Positions 1-9,327 of a stretch of DNA of 64,000 nucleotides are shown here, one piece after another. A program made the position numbers and the translations under genes. Source of the stretch: Microbulbifer sp. THAF38. GTDB taxonomy: Bacteria; Pseudomonadota; Gammaproteobacteria; Pseudomonadales; Cellvibrionaceae. Below the pieces are notes generated by a model that saw only the letters and a program-made list of their open reading frames with translations, made no database searches and had not been told where the DNA came from. Where the stretch lies: NCBI RefSeq assembly GCF_009363535.1, contig NZ_CP045369.1, positions 3,545,001 to 3,609,000 on the forward strand, read 5' to 3'. Every line of letters begins with the position of its first letter. Within the stretch, counting starts at the first letter, position 1.

Positions 1-151
1 TGCAGGTGGAGAGAATGGCGAGCTCCCGGCAATCGAGCGCCTTGCGCGCATCCCCCAGGGCACCGGGCATCACCTCGGGCGCAAAAGCGACCCGTTCGCG
101 CACCTCGATAGGCGCACTGTCGTGGTTGATCCCCAGGGTAACAATTGGCAT
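1..151 (-). CDS. hemA: Glutamyl-tRNA reductase, N-terminal fragment
   Basis: The minus strand opens with an ATG at 149-151 and runs off the left edge of the window. The visible 50 residues read MPIVTLGINHDSAPIEVRER, followed after a gap by ELAILSTC. This matches the start of HemA, with the conserved GINH segment and the catalytic-cysteine STC motif. HemA reduces glutamyl-tRNA(Glu) to glutamate-1-semialdehyde, the first committed step of C5-pathway tetrapyrrole synthesis. It is divergent from the TPR lipoprotein and lolB genes, the arrangement known in Pseudomonas. Only about an eighth of the usual 420 residues is present because the window cuts it; nothing suggests a broken gene. Confidence 0.9.
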   Translation of the reverse strand, partial: MPIVTLGINHDSAPIEVRERVAFAPEVMPGALGDARKALDCRELAILSTC

Positions 152-385
152 AGAATTCCGTCGGCTAAATCTAGAGGCGCGTCATCCGCATTGGGGGCGC
201 ATTTTCACGGGCTGTCGCTTCGCTTGCAAGCTGGTGATACGGTTTAATTGTGCGCTGATTTGTGCAACCGGCCCAGGGCCCGCACTCCAGGAGCGGATTC
301 ACGGCTAGAATTATATGGCGATAAACGTTTAAAACGCGCCACTCTTACACCGCTTCTCCGCAGCAGCCATGTATGGATACGATCT

Positions 386-2203
386 ATGCTCCCATCCCGC
401 CACCCGCACACCCAATGTAGAACCAAAGCCCCATCGCTCTGTGCATTCTGCCTGTCACTCGCCTACCTGCTGGGTGCCTGTGCTCAAGCACCGTCTCAAC
501 CGGCAACTAGCGAAGAGTCCCAACGCCAACCCCAAACACAGGAACAGCGCAGCGATGAGCAGACGACTGTCGCCGCGGAAGAGAGCGAAGCCCGCAGCTT
601 TCCCATAGATACCTTTTACACACTACTGGTAGCCGAAGTCGCCGGTATCCGCGAACAGTACGACGTAGCCCTAGCCAACTACTACCACCAGGCTGAGGTC
701 ACCAAAGATGCCGGAGTTGCAGCCCGTGCGACCCGCATTGCACGTTTTCTCAATGCTCGCCAGGCCGCTCTGCGCTCAGCGCAGCTATGGGCCGAACTGG
801 AGCCGGATAATGCCGATGCCCAGCTGGCACTAACTGCAGAGCTCACCCTAGCAGGGGAATTTTTAGAGGCCCTGAAACACGCGGAGAAGGCACTGGCTCT
901 CGGCGGTAAAGCACCGATGCAATCCCTCGCCGCCACCGCCATCGGCCACGAACAACTGGACGATCAGCTCCGTGCAGAATTCGCTCGGCTCTCCGAGATT
1001 TACCCCTACGACGATGAAGTGGTCATGGCCCACGCCATGGTGCTGCGCGATGCCAAACAGTACCGGCGGGCCCTCTCTCTGGTCCGCCGTGTTCAGGAGC
1101 AACACCCAGACCAGCTGGATGCCCCACTGCTGCAGAGTCACTTACTGGTGGACTTGGGTAGACGCAAAGAAGCTATCCAGCTGCTGGAAAATTTAGTCAA
1201 AATTTACCCGGAAGAAACCCGTTTACGTTTGCAATACGCGCGCCTACTCATCCGCGAAGATCTGGCCCTCGCGCGCCAGCAATTCGCCGAGTTGGTCAAG
1301 CAGCGCCCAGAAGACGGTAACCTGATCTTATCCCTGGCGCTGATCCACTATGAAACCAACCAGCTCGCTGAAGCCAAACCTTTACTCGACCGGCTACTAG
1401 AACTGGAGCAGCACGAATCGGCGGCACACTTTTACCTCGGTGGGCTCGCGGAGAAACAGGGCGACAACGACACCGCCGCCGCGCATCTCAAGCAAGTGGA
1501 GCCCGGAGCTGATTATGTAGAGGCCATCACCACGGGCACCAAATTGCTCGCGGCCAGTGGGAAACACCACGAAAACAGCCAATGGTTTGCCGAGTTGCGC
1601 GAGCGACACCCCGTACAGGCAGAACATTTTTTCCTGATGGAGGTCGAATTGCTGCGCAAGAGTGGCGAACCACAGATGGCGCTGCAACTGGCTGATCAAG
1701 CTGTAGCCACTCTGAGCAACAGCGGTCGCTTGATTTATACCCGCGCCCTGCTCAACGACCAGCTCGGCAATAGCGCGGAGTTTGAGCGGGACTTGCGCAA
1801 GCTGCTGGAACGCGATCCAGACAACGCCACGGTTTTAAACGCACTGGGCTACAAGTTGATCGATGATGAATCCCGTCGCCCGGAGGCCCTGCAGTTAATC
1901 AGCCGGGCCCTGGAACTGGAGCCCGAGGACCCGGCCATCATCGACAGCATGGGCTGGGTGCAGTACCGTCTGGGAAATTATCGCGCCGCGGAAAAATATT
2001 TGCGCCGGGCTCTGGAGAAACTGCCGGATCACGAAATCTCCGCCCACTTGGGAGAAGTACTCTGGGTTCTAGGGGATCGAGATGCTGCGCTCAAAGTCTG
2101 GAAAGACGGGTTGACCGCCAACCCCGAGAGCAAGATCATCCCGGCAGCGATGAAACGTCTGCAAATCAAAGAAACACTGGAACAACATGCATCTGACAAC
2201 TGA
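386..2203 (+). CDS. TPR-repeat lipoprotein upstream of lolB
   Basis: This 605-residue protein is built almost entirely of tetratricopeptide-like helical repeats, so a scaffolding role in the envelope is likely. The open frame extends upstream to 248, but I chose the ATG at 386. From there the protein starts with a short basic stretch and then LSLAYLLGACAQ, a lipoprotein signal with the lipobox Cys near residue 27. An Ala/Gln/Glu-rich linker follows, then repeats from about residue 70 to the end; the last ones contain typical ALGYKLID and SMGWVQYRLGNY segments. It overlaps lolB by 17 bp. The orthologous position in Pseudomonas (PA4667) also holds a TPR protein. Its exact function is not known; a link to lipoprotein or outer-membrane assembly is inferred from the neighbours. 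Confidence 0.85.
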   Translation: MLPSRHPHTQCRTKAPSLCAFCLSLAYLLGACAQAPSQPATSEESQRQPQTQEQRSDEQTTVAAEESEARSFPIDTFYTLLVAEVAGIREQYDVALANYYHQAEVTKDAGVAARATRIARFLNARQAALRSAQLWAELEPDNADAQLALTAELTLAGEFLEALKHAEKALALGGKAPMQSLAATAIGHEQLDDQLRAEFARLSEIYPYDDEVVMAHAMVLRDAKQYRRALSLVRRVQEQHPDQLDAPLLQSHLLVDLGRRKEAIQLLENLVKIYPEETRLRLQYARLLIREDLALARQQFAELVKQRPEDGNLILSLALIHYETNQLAEAKPLLDRLLELEQHESAAHFYLGGLAEKQGDNDTAAAHLKQVEPGADYVEAITTGTKLLAASGKHHENSQWFAELRERHPVQAEHFFLMEVELLRKSGEPQMALQLADQAVATLSNSGRLIYTRALLNDQLGNSAEFERDLRKLLERDPDNATVLNALGYKLIDDESRRPEALQLISRALELEPEDPAIIDSMGWVQYRLGNYRAAEKYLRRALEKLPDHEISAHLGEVLWVLGDRDAALKVWKDGLTANPESKIIPAAMKRLQIKETLEQHASDN

Positions 2204-2825
2204 CGCCGCCAACCGTAAGTTTTCTTTTTTACTGGTAACAGCCCTCACCCTGTTGATCTCCGCCTGTGCCGGTCAGAAAACCAAGGAACCCGCTGCGGCG
2301 GAAAGCCCCGGCGAAACTGCAGCGCCCACATCGGTTGCCCAACTCAAGCAATGGAGTATTAAAGGCAAGCTAGGTGTGCGCTCTCCCGCTGATAACGGCA
2401 GTGCCAACCTGACCTGGCAGCAGAGCGGCCCGCAAAATTTTCGTATTCACCTGAGCGGCCCTCTCGGTGCCGGTACTACGGTGATATCCGGTTCCGCCGG
2501 AGGTGTCAGCCTGGTGCGCGGCAATGAAGCCCCTGTGGTGGCCCGCGACGCTGCCCAACTCACCCAACAGACTCTGGGTTGGCCCCTGCCCGCCAAGGAA
2601 ATGTTCTACTGGGTGCGCGGCCTTCCCGCGCCCGGCCCCAGAGGCGCAGAAAAACATAACGGCCGGGGTGAGCTTCAGAGCCTGCAGCAATCCGGCTGGT
2701 CGCTGCGCTTTAGCGATTACCGCCAAAACGGTCCCTACCTCCTTCCCACTCGCATTAAAGCCCAAACCAACGGTGTCGCCGGACCGGTACAGGTGACCCT
2801 GGTGATCAAGGAGTGGGGTTTTTAA
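2187..2825 (+). CDS. lolB: Outer-membrane lipoprotein receptor LolB
   Basis: LolB accepts lipoproteins from the periplasmic carrier LolA and inserts them in the outer membrane, and is itself a lipoprotein. The 212-residue product begins with a signal peptide ending in LLISACAG, giving a lipobox Cys near residue 27. The mature part contains QLKQWSIKGKLGVRSP and YWVRGLPAPGP, both characteristic of the LolB fold. The ATG lies inside the end of the upstream TPR gene in another frame, implying coupled translation. ispE follows 64 bp later. Length and context are normal for the family. Confidence 0.93.
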   Translation: MHLTTDAANRKFSFLLVTALTLLISACAGQKTKEPAAAESPGETAAPTSVAQLKQWSIKGKLGVRSPADNGSANLTWQQSGPQNFRIHLSGPLGAGTTVISGSAGGVSLVRGNEAPVVARDAAQLTQQTLGWPLPAKEMFYWVRGLPAPGPRGAEKHNGRGELQSLQQSGWSLRFSDYRQNGPYLLPTRIKAQTNGVAGPVQVTLVIKEWGF

Positions 2826-2889
2826 ATGCCCAACTCCTAGCATGCGGGTATTATGGTGCCACCAGAATTAACCGGCCCACTCATCCCGC

Positions 2890-3792
2890 ATGCTGACTTT
2901 ACCCGCGCCCGCCAAACTCAACCTAATCCTACGTATACTCGGCCGTCGCCCCGATGGCTACCACGAACTGCAGACCCTTTTCCAAATACTCGATTACGGC
3001 GACAGCCTTGTATTCTCCCTGCGGGACGATGGGGTTATTAGCGTCGACGCGGGAACTCTAGACGTTCCCGAACAGGACAACCTGGTTTACCGCGCAGCCC
3101 AGCTGCTTCGTAAAAATATACAGAAGCAAGATGTCGCTCTTCCCGGTGTCCATATCCGCCTGAATAAAAAACTGCCACACGGCGGTGGTATTGGCGGCGG
3201 CAGTAGCGATGCTGCCACTACACTGCTCGGCCTTAATTATCTTTGGCAATGTCATTTATCGATCGAAAGCCTCGCCGAGCTGGGCCGACAACTCGGTGCG
3301 GATATACCGGTGTTTGTGCGCGGGCGTACCGCCTGGGCCGAGGGGGTCGGGGAAAAACTCACACCACTTTGCACAGAAAAACGCCACTATTTAGTCGTAG
3401 CTCCCGGCTGCCAAGTGAGCACTGCAAAAATTTTTTCCGATTCCCGTTTGACAAGAGATTCCGTCGCAATTACATTAGCGGCCCTTCGCGAGGGGCAGCT
3501 CAATGAAAAGCCACTCAGCAGCAAAAAACTGGAAGCTTTTTCCGGTAACGACTGCCAGGCACTCGTTGAGAGTCTCTACCCTGAAGTTCGCGATGCCCGA
3601 GAGTGGCTGCAGCAATTTGCTCCAGCACAGCTCACCGGCACCGGAGGCTGTGTTTTCGCCGCCTTCGAAACTGAGCAAGCAGCCCAAACGGCACTTGCCA
3701 GACTACCGCGAAAATGGCAGGGTTTTGTTGCAGCCGGCGTACAGGTTTCACCGGTACACCAGCGACTCGCGAAATTAACCTCAAGCGATTGA
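2890..3792 (+). CDS. ispE: 4-diphosphocytidyl-2-C-methyl-D-erythritol kinase
   Basis: IspE phosphorylates CDP-methylerythritol at the 2-hydroxyl in the non-mevalonate (MEP) isoprenoid pathway, in the cytoplasm. The 300-residue protein starts MLTLPAPAKLNLILRILGRR, the usual IspE opening with the conserved AKxNL substrate loop. It has the GHMP-kinase ATP loop LPHGGGIGGGSSDAA near residue 95, ADIPVF near 135, and the C-terminal LTGTGGCVFAAF motif. It lies between lolB and tRNA-Gln, the conserved gammaproteobacterial order. Confidence 0.96.
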   Translation: MLTLPAPAKLNLILRILGRRPDGYHELQTLFQILDYGDSLVFSLRDDGVISVDAGTLDVPEQDNLVYRAAQLLRKNIQKQDVALPGVHIRLNKKLPHGGGIGGGSSDAATTLLGLNYLWQCHLSIESLAELGRQLGADIPVFVRGRTAWAEGVGEKLTPLCTEKRHYLVVAPGCQVSTAKIFSDSRLTRDSVAITLAALREGQLNEKPLSSKKLEAFSGNDCQALVESLYPEVRDAREWLQQFAPAQLTGTGGCVFAAFETEQAAQTALARLPRKWQGFVAAGVQVSPVHQRLAKLTSSD

Positions 3793-3802
3793 GGAAAGAT
3801 GC

Positions 3803-3877
3803 TGGGGCGTAGCCAAGCGGTAAGGCAGCGGGTTTTGATCCCGTCATGCGAAGGTTCGAATCCTTCCGCCCCAGCCA
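3803..3877 (+). tRNA. tRNA-Gln (anticodon UUG)
   Basis: A 75-nt cloverleaf begins TGGGGCG and ends CGCCCCAGCCA, with the CCA encoded. The D loop has AGCGGTAAGGC, the anticodon loop TTTTGAT reads UUG, and the T arm contains GGTTCGAATCC. It matches the canonical bacterial tRNA-Gln closely. It sits 10 bp after ispE, the usual place for this tRNA. An identical second copy is at 9116-9190. Confidence 0.97.
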
Positions 3878-4225
3878 TTTTCTTTTACGCAGTGGCACCA
3901 GCAAAAACCCGGTTCCGACATGTTCCAGTCGACACTGATCCAACCGGCCAAGGCCACCCGTAGCGGGCTGCAAAAAGCCTATCCCCGAATTCAAAGAAAC
4001 AATGTCGAAGGCAGCTTTGCGCGCAAACCCCTGCCGGCGACCCGGAGGCTCTCCGAACATCAAAGCAACCACCTGGGTGATCCGGGACGGCCAGCACATT
4101 TACCCGCTTTGCTACCCGTACTATCGCCCCCTATAAAAAGTGGTGCTATCGCATCCTAACTGCTAGCAAATAATGCCGGCATCTACACTTCAACTCACTT
4201 CAAGACAGAATTAAAGGAACTCGCA
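3878..4225. other. Intergenic region between tRNA-Gln and prs
   Basis: No convincing gene lies in these 348 bp. A TATAAA-like box around 4132-4137 could belong to a prs promoter, but no good -35 element is placed to support it. The prs ribosome-binding site AAAGGAAC is at 4213-4220. Confidence 0.5.
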
Positions 4226-5167
4226 GTGGCTGACTTAATGGTCTTTACCGGCAACGCAAACCCGGAACTGGCACAAAAGGTTGTCGACCATATGGCGATC
4301 CCCTTGGGCGAAGCTACGGTCAAGCGCTTCTCCGATGGCGAGATCGCTGTTGAAATTACCGATAACGTGCGCGGCCGCGATGTTTTCGTGGTGCAGTCCA
4401 CCTGCCAGCCCACCAATCGCAACCTGATGGAGTTGATCCTGTTGGTAGACGCCCTGCGCCGTGCATCCGCCGGTCGCGTTACCGCAGTGGTACCCTACTT
4501 CGGCTACGCCCGTCAGGACCGCCGCGTGCGCTCCCAGCGAGTGCCGATTTCTGCAAAAGTAGTTGCCGATATGATGGTGAGCGTGGGCATCGACCGCGTA
4601 CTGACCGTCGATCTGCACGCCGAGCAGATTCAGGGCTTCTTCGATGTCCCTGTGGATAACGTTTACGGTTCCTCCGTACTGCTCGACGATATTGAGCGTC
4701 AGAAGTACCAGAACATGGTTGTGGTATCCCCAGACATCGGCGGTGTTGTACGCGCCCGCGCCGTGGCCAAGAGCCTCGACTGCGACCTGGCCATCATCGA
4801 CAAACGCCGCCCCGCCGCCAACGTTGCCGAAGTGATGAACATCATCGGTGAAGTCAGCGGCCGCACCTGCCTGCTGGTCGATGACATGGTCGACACCGCC
4901 GGCACCCTGTGCAACGCCGCCAACGCCCTGAAAGAACACGGTGCAGAAAAAGTCGTGGCCTACTGTACCCACCCGGTACTATCCGGCAACGCCATCAGCA
5001 ACCTGAACAATTCTGTTCTGGACGAGCTGGTCGTTACCGACTCTATCCCGCTGGGTGACAAGATGGAAAAAGCCCCGAAAATTCGCCAGCTGACTCTGGC
5101 TGCCATGCTGGCTGAATCCATGCGCCGCATCAGCAACGAGGAATCCCTCTCCGCGATGTTCCGCTAA
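4226..5167 (+). CDS. prs: Ribose-phosphate pyrophosphokinase
   Basis: Prs makes PRPP from ribose-5-phosphate and ATP, the precursor for nucleotides, histidine, tryptophan and NAD. The 313-residue protein starts at a GTG preceded by AAAGGAAC at a good distance. It reads [16 protein letters not shown] near the start, has the catalytic flexible-loop region around [18 protein letters not shown] near residue 130, and the PRPP-binding loop [14 protein letters not shown] near residue 215. Length is typical for class I enzymes. It lies between tRNA-Gln and rplY and is followed by a strong hairpin, suggesting a single-gene unit. Confidence 0.97.
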   Translation: MADLMVFTGNANPELAQKVVDHMAIPLGEATVKRFSDGEIAVEITDNVRGRDVFVVQSTCQPTNRNLMELILLVDALRRASAGRVTAVVPYFGYARQDRRVRSQRVPISAKVVADMMVSVGIDRVLTVDLHAEQIQGFFDVPVDNVYGSSVLLDDIERQKYQNMVVVSPDIGGVVRARAVAKSLDCDLAIIDKRRPAANVAEVMNIIGEVSGRTCLLVDDMVDTAGTLCNAANALKEHGAEKVVAYCTHPVLSGNAISNLNNSVLDELVVTDSIPLGDKMEKAPKIRQLTLAAMLAESMRRISNEESLSAMFR

Positions 5168-5203
5168 GAGCGCCCACCAGGGGTCTCCAGTCGGCAAATA
5201 GTT

Positions 5204-5231
5204 AAAGTGCCCCGCATCGCCGGGGCACTTT
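5204..5231 (+). terminator. Hairpin after prs
   Basis: A perfect 11-bp inverted repeat (AAAGTGCCCCG / CGGGGCACTTT) with a 6-nt loop lies 36 bp after the prs stop. The second arm ends in TTT and then GCGTTTG, so the U-tract is short. It is probably an intrinsic terminator and, because the first arm starts with AAA, may work in both directions. Confidence 0.7.
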
Positions 5232-5371
5232 GCGTTTGGGCCCGATTCCCGTAGAATACGCGCCCGCCCGGCCTAGCCGGGCAATTACTTTTGGGCAAAC
5301 GCCCAATTTACATAAACACCAGAGCGGTCCGGTCGCAGGTCTCTCTGGACAGACAACCCGAGGTTTTACCC

Positions 5372-5995
5372 ATGTCTGATATCAAACTGAACGCCATTGC
5401 CCGCAGCGATGAAGGGAAAGGTGCGAGCCGCCGCCTGCGTCGCCTGGAAGGCCGTGTACCCGGCATCGTTTACGGTGGCGAAGTTGAGCCGCAATCCGTA
5501 TCCCTGCTGCAAAAGGACCTGTTCAAGGCCCTGGAAAACGAAGCTTTCTTCTCCTCCATGCTGACCATCGACGTCGACGGCAAAGAAGAGAAAGTTATTC
5601 TGCGCGATCTGCAACGTCACCCTGCCAAGCAACTGCTGCTGCACATTGACTTCCAGCGCGTTTCCGCCAGCACCAAAGTACACGTGAAAGTGCCTCTGCA
5701 CTTCCTCAACGAAGACACCTGCAAAGGCGTTAAGGCCGGCGGCATCGTTTCTCACACCCTGACCGAGCTGGAAGTCAATGCTCCTGCCGGCAAACTGCCC
5801 GAGTTCATCGAAGTGGACCTGGCGGACCTGGAGCTGGATGGCATCCTGCACATCTCCGACCTGAAACTGCCGGAAGGTGTTGAGTCTGCGGATCTGAGCC
5901 ACGGCGAAGACCACAACCTGGTTGTAGCTTCTATTCACAAGCCTCGCGGCGCTGTTGAAGCTGAAGCCGAAGAAGCTGGCGAAGGCGAAGAGTAA
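5372..5995 (+). CDS. rplY: 50S ribosomal protein L25 (CTC/TL5 form)
   Basis: L25 binds 5S rRNA in the large subunit. The open frame begins further upstream, but the ATG at 5372 is preceded by CGAGG and gives the standard start [20 protein letters not shown]. The 207-residue protein therefore has the long two-domain CTC form. The N-terminal 5S-rRNA-binding domain covers about residues 5-95, with [12 protein letters not shown]-terminal beta domain (about 100-185) ends in a Glu/Ala-rich acidic tail. pth follows after 5 bp, so the two are co-transcribed. Confidence 0.95.
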   Translation: MSDIKLNAIARSDEGKGASRRLRRLEGRVPGIVYGGEVEPQSVSLLQKDLFKALENEAFFSSMLTIDVDGKEEKVILRDLQRHPAKQLLLHIDFQRVSASTKVHVKVPLHFLNEDTCKGVKAGGIVSHTLTELEVNAPAGKLPEFIEVDLADLELDGILHISDLKLPEGVESADLSHGEDHNLVVASIHKPRGAVEAEAEEAGEGEE

Positions 5996-6000
5996 TCACC

Positions 6001-6597
6001 TTGGCTGCGGCACCGGATACTCCGATCCAGTTGATTGTCGGCCTGGGCAACCCCGGGCCGGAATACGACCGGACAAGACATAACGCCGGTGCCGACTTTG
6101 TTGTCGAGCTGGCACGCCGCCACGGCACTCAGCTCAGCTCCGACAGCAAATACCACGGCCTCACCGGCCGTGTGCGGATCGGCAACCGGGAAGTCCGGCT
6201 GCTGATTCCCACCACCTATATGAATCGCAGTGGCCAGGCTGTAGGCCCGCTGGCGAACTTCTTCAAAATTTCCCCGGAAGCCATACTGGTCGCTCATGAC
6301 GAGCTGGATCTGGCCCCCGGTATCGCGCGCCTGAAAGCTGGCGGCGGTCACGGCGGACACAACGGCTTGCGGGACATTATTGCCGCACTGGGCAACAACC
6401 GGGATTTTATGCGCCTGCGACTCGGCATCGGCCACCCCGGAAGCGCCAGCGAAGTGGCGCGCTTTGTCCTCCAGCGCGCCCCCAGGGCGGAACAGGAAAC
6501 TCTGGCTGACGCCATCGATCGCGCGATCGACGTGCTGCCCACCGCCGCCAACGGCGACTGGGGCGCAGCCATGAAAACGCTGCACACCGCCAAATAG
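6001..6597 (+). CDS. pth: Peptidyl-tRNA hydrolase
   Basis: Pth releases tRNA from peptidyl-tRNA that has dropped off the ribosome. The 198-residue protein carries the family signature [20 protein letters not shown], including the catalytic His and the binding Asn. It also has [11 protein letters not shown], the DELDLAPG segment and [11 protein letters not shown]. The start appears to be TTG at 6001, five bases after rplY. No ATG is available before LIVGLGNPG, and the resulting N-terminus has the normal length. The purine-rich end of rplY probably supplies the ribosome-binding site. TTG is uncommon and may keep expression low. Confidence 0.94.
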   Translation: MAAAPDTPIQLIVGLGNPGPEYDRTRHNAGADFVVELARRHGTQLSSDSKYHGLTGRVRIGNREVRLLIPTTYMNRSGQAVGPLANFFKISPEAILVAHDELDLAPGIARLKAGGGHGGHNGLRDIIAALGNNRDFMRLRLGIGHPGSASEVARFVLQRAPRAEQETLADAIDRAIDVLPTAANGDWGAAMKTLHTAK

Positions 6598-6802
6598 ATC
6601 CCCCCGGGCGGCTTGCCTTTTGTCCCGGAAATCTCGATAGTGTGCTGCGCCAAATTGCCGGTATTTTCCCGGCTGGCCCGGATCATTCGGAGGCCGCGCT
6701 AACCAGCCCGCCCAGACTCCCGCCAGCGCAATCACTACCGGACTTCTAACGCAATTAGCAGAGCGCGCGGTACGCGCCTCGGGCAAACGGAAAAATATCA
6801 CC

Positions 6803-7894
6803 ATGGGTTTTACTTGCGGTATTGTCGGCCTGCCTAACGTGGGCAAATCCACCCTCTTCAACGCACTGACCAAAGCGGGAATCGACGCAGAGAACTTCCC
6901 CTTCTGCACCATCGAGCCCAACGCCGGCGTAGTACCAGTGCCGGACCCCCGCCTCGACAAGCTGGCGGAGATCGTCAAGCCTCAAAAGGTGATTCCAACC
7001 ACCATGGAATTCACCGATATCGCCGGACTGGTTGCAGGTGCTTCCAAGGGTGAAGGCTTGGGGAACAAGTTCCTCGCCAATATCCGCGAGACCGACGCCA
7101 TCGCCCATGTCGTGCGCTGCTTCGAAGACGACAACGTCATCCACGTGGCCAACCAGGTACACCCGGTATCCGACATCGAGGTGATCAACACCGAGCTGGC
7201 CCTCGCCGACCTGGACACTGTGGAGAAAGCCCTGCAGCGCTTTACCCGCGCCGCCAAGGGGCAGGACAAGCACGCCATCAAGATGAAAGCGCTGCTGGAA
7301 AAAATCCTGCCGCACCTGAATGAAGCCAAACCGCTGCGCTCCTTCGGCTTGTCCGAAGATGAACTGGCAGACCTGCGTGAACTGAGCCTGCTCACGGTGA
7401 AACCCACCATGTACATCGCCAACGTGCATGAAGACGGCTTCGAAAATAATCCGCACCTGGACGCCGTTGCCGCCATTGCCGCTGAAGAGAACGCTGTACT
7501 GGTGCCTATCTGCAACAAGCTTGAAGCGGAAATTGCCGAGCTGGACGATGACGAGAAACAGGAATTCCTGGAAGAACTGGGTATGGAAGAGCCCGGCCTG
7601 AACCGGGTGATCCGCGCCGGTTACCAGCTGCTGGGCCTGCACACCTACTTCACCGCCGGTGTGAAGGAAGTGCGCGCCTGGACCATTCCGCTGGGAGCCA
7701 CCGCTCCGAATGCCGCTGGCAAAATCCACACGGATTTCGAAAAGGGCTTTATCCGCGCCGAAGTGATTAGCTACAGCGACTTTGTCGATCACAAGGGTGA
7801 GGCCGGAGCCAAAGACGCGGGTAAATGGCGCCTGGAAGGTAAAGATTATGTTGTCGCCGATGGTGACGTGATTCACTTCCGCTTCAACGTCTAA
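6803..7894 (+). CDS. ychF: Redox-regulated ATPase YchF (Obg/YchF GTPase family)
   Basis: YchF (OLA1 homologue) is a universally conserved P-loop ATPase that binds ribosomes and is linked to oxidative-stress responses. The 363-residue protein starts [20 protein letters not shown], with the Walker A/G1 loop at residues 8-16. It has [10 protein letters not shown] (G3) around residue 70 and NKLEAEI, the modified G4 motif that gives ATP preference. A C-terminal TGS domain contains [12 protein letters not shown] and ends in VIHFRFNV. Length is exactly typical. It follows pth after about 205 bp and is ended by a hairpin. Confidence 0.96.
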   Translation: MGFTCGIVGLPNVGKSTLFNALTKAGIDAENFPFCTIEPNAGVVPVPDPRLDKLAEIVKPQKVIPTTMEFTDIAGLVAGASKGEGLGNKFLANIRETDAIAHVVRCFEDDNVIHVANQVHPVSDIEVINTELALADLDTVEKALQRFTRAAKGQDKHAIKMKALLEKILPHLNEAKPLRSFGLSEDELADLRELSLLTVKPTMYIANVHEDGFENNPHLDAVAAIAAEENAVLVPICNKLEAEIAELDDDEKQEFLEELGMEEPGLNRVIRAGYQLLGLHTYFTAGVKEVRAWTIPLGATAPNAAGKIHTDFEKGFIRAEVISYSDFVDHKGEAGAKDAGKWRLEGKDYVVADGDVIHFRFNV

Positions 7895-7913
7895 TACTCT
7901 CCATCTATCTTTC

Positions 7914-7933
7914 GCCTCCCCACCCGGGGAGGC
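7914..7933 (+). terminator. Hairpin after ychF
   Basis: GCCTCCCC and GGGGAGGC form an 8-bp perfect stem with a 4-nt loop, 19 bp after the ychF stop. There is no clear U-tract downstream (AGTCCCTG), so termination may be partial or run leftward. Confidence 0.5.
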
Positions 7934-7954
7934 AGTCCCTGCGGCGTAAAATCC

Positions 7955-8875
7955 ATGGCGCAATCAAACTGGAAGGTCGGCCTGCCCCTGGCGCTGATTA
8001 CAGTGTTTATGTGGGCAGCCCTGCCCATCGCCCTCAAAGGCCTTCTGGAGCATATCAGCCCTGAGACCGCCACTTGGTATCGTTTTGCCGGCGCAGCACT
8101 GCTGGCGGGGCTCTACTATGGCCGTGCACGGCAATTGAAATTGAAGACACTCTTCAGCCGTGGCCTGCTGTTATTCACCCTGCTCGCCGTGGCCGGACTG
8201 CTGCTCAACTATCTCACCTATGCCAGCGGCCTCAACTACATCACCCCCGGTGCAGCACAGATCGTGATCCAGTTGGCGCCCCTGTTGCTGTTGATCTCCA
8301 GTGTGCTGTGGTTGGATGAGCGTTTTTCGCCGCGACAGTGGTGCGGCGTGGCCCTGGTGGTGATGGGGTTGCTGTTATTTTTCAACCAGCGCCTCACCGA
8401 ACTGGGCAGCGGTGCCGATAGCGACTACCTGCTGGGGCTTGGGCTGATCCTGATCGCTGCCATATCCTGGGCGGTGTATGGCTTTTTCCAGAAGAAAATC
8501 CTCAGCCGCGCCACGCCGCAGGACTTGCTGGTATTGATTTATATCGCCGGCACTCTGTGTTTCCTACCGATGGCCGACCCACTGGATGTCTCCCACCTGG
8601 GCTGGCTGGATTGGTTACTGCTAGCGTTTCTTACTGCCAACACCCTGATCGCCTATGGCGCTTTCAGCAAGGCCCTGGCCCACTGGGAGGCCTCCAGTGT
8701 CAGCGCTACCCTGTCGCTGGTGCCAGTGATCACACTGTTGTTCAGTACCCTGGTAAGCAGCATCTGGCCCAATTACATCGCGGTAGAGCCGCTCAATTGG
8801 ATCAGCTGGAGTGGTGCCGCCGCGGTAGTATTGGGCTCTGCCCTCGCCGCCATCCGTTCCGGACGCCGCGCTTAA
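7955..8875 (+). CDS. EamA/RhaT-family (DMT superfamily) transporter
   Basis: This is a 306-residue, very hydrophobic protein with about ten predicted membrane helices in two homologous EamA halves (about residues 8-140 and 155-300). The first half contains GLNYITPGAAQIVIQLAPLL and WLDERFSPRQWCG, typical of drug/metabolite transporters. The second has ISWAVYGFFQKK and HWEASSVSATLSLVPV. It is an inner-membrane exporter or importer of a small metabolite. The substrate cannot be told from sequence. It lies just before the tRNA cluster and is separated from ychF by a hairpin. Confidence 0.85.
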   Translation: MAQSNWKVGLPLALITVFMWAALPIALKGLLEHISPETATWYRFAGAALLAGLYYGRARQLKLKTLFSRGLLLFTLLAVAGLLLNYLTYASGLNYITPGAAQIVIQLAPLLLLISSVLWLDERFSPRQWCGVALVVMGLLLFFNQRLTELGSGADSDYLLGLGLILIAAISWAVYGFFQKKILSRATPQDLLVLIYIAGTLCFLPMADPLDVSHLGWLDWLLLAFLTANTLIAYGAFSKALAHWEASSVSATLSLVPVITLLFSTLVSSIWPNYIAVEPLNWISWSGAAAVVLGSALAAIRSGRRA

Positions 8876-8934
8876 GAGTCGCTGACTCCAGATGAAAAAA
8901 TCGCTAACTAACTGAAAAGAATACAAAAAAAGTG

Positions 8935-8963
8935 TTGACACACCCAGCCCATCGATTAATAAT
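8935..8963 (+). promoter_or_regulatory. Stable-RNA type promoter for the tRNA-Met/tRNA-Gln pair
   Basis: A perfect -35 box TTGACA at 8935-8940 is followed, 16-17 bp later, by a -10-like TAATAA/AATAAT at 8957-8963. The next bases, GCGCGCCCTC, form a GC-rich discriminator of the kind seen in stringently controlled tRNA and rRNA promoters. The tRNA-Met gene begins about 30 bp after the likely start site. Confidence 0.75.
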
Positions 8964-8999
8964 GCGCGCCCTCGGGACAGCCGAGACAACAAAAGAAAT

Positions 9000-9076
<77 letters not shown>

Positions 9077-9115
9077 TTTCAAATCACAAAGTCTATTCTT
9101 TGTGAACCTTGAAAC

Positions 9116-9190
9116 TGGGGCGTAGCCAAGCGGTAAGGCAGCGGGTTTTGATCCCGTCATGCGAAGGTTCGAATCCTTCCGCCCCAGCCA
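9116..9190 (+). tRNA. tRNA-Gln (anticodon UUG), second copy
   Basis: The 75 nt are identical to the tRNA-Gln at 3803-3877. It follows tRNA-Met by 39 bp and shares its promoter. The flanks beyond the gene differ from those of the first copy, apart from one or two bases, so only the tRNA itself is duplicated. Confidence 0.97.
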
Positions 9191-9327
9191 TCTTACAGAA
9201 TTTATCCCGCAGGCCCGATCCAGGGCAGCACTCAAAACTAGATTCTTCGTCAGCCGACATCTTTGTTCGTTGATATCAGCTTATCGCTGCCGGCACGCAA
9301 TTGCGCACCAGCCACCACCCAACATCC

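Noticed and set aside
3632..4099. 155-codon minus-strand frame across tRNA-Gln
   Set aside because: It runs through the tRNA gene and the end of ispE; not a real gene.
5935..6978. 347-codon minus-strand open frame spanning pth
   Set aside because: It is antisense to rplY, pth and ychF, all of which are certain genes.
6755..7963. 402-codon minus-strand open frame opposite ychF
   Set aside because: It mirrors ychF codon for codon and has no ribosome-binding site or family resemblance.
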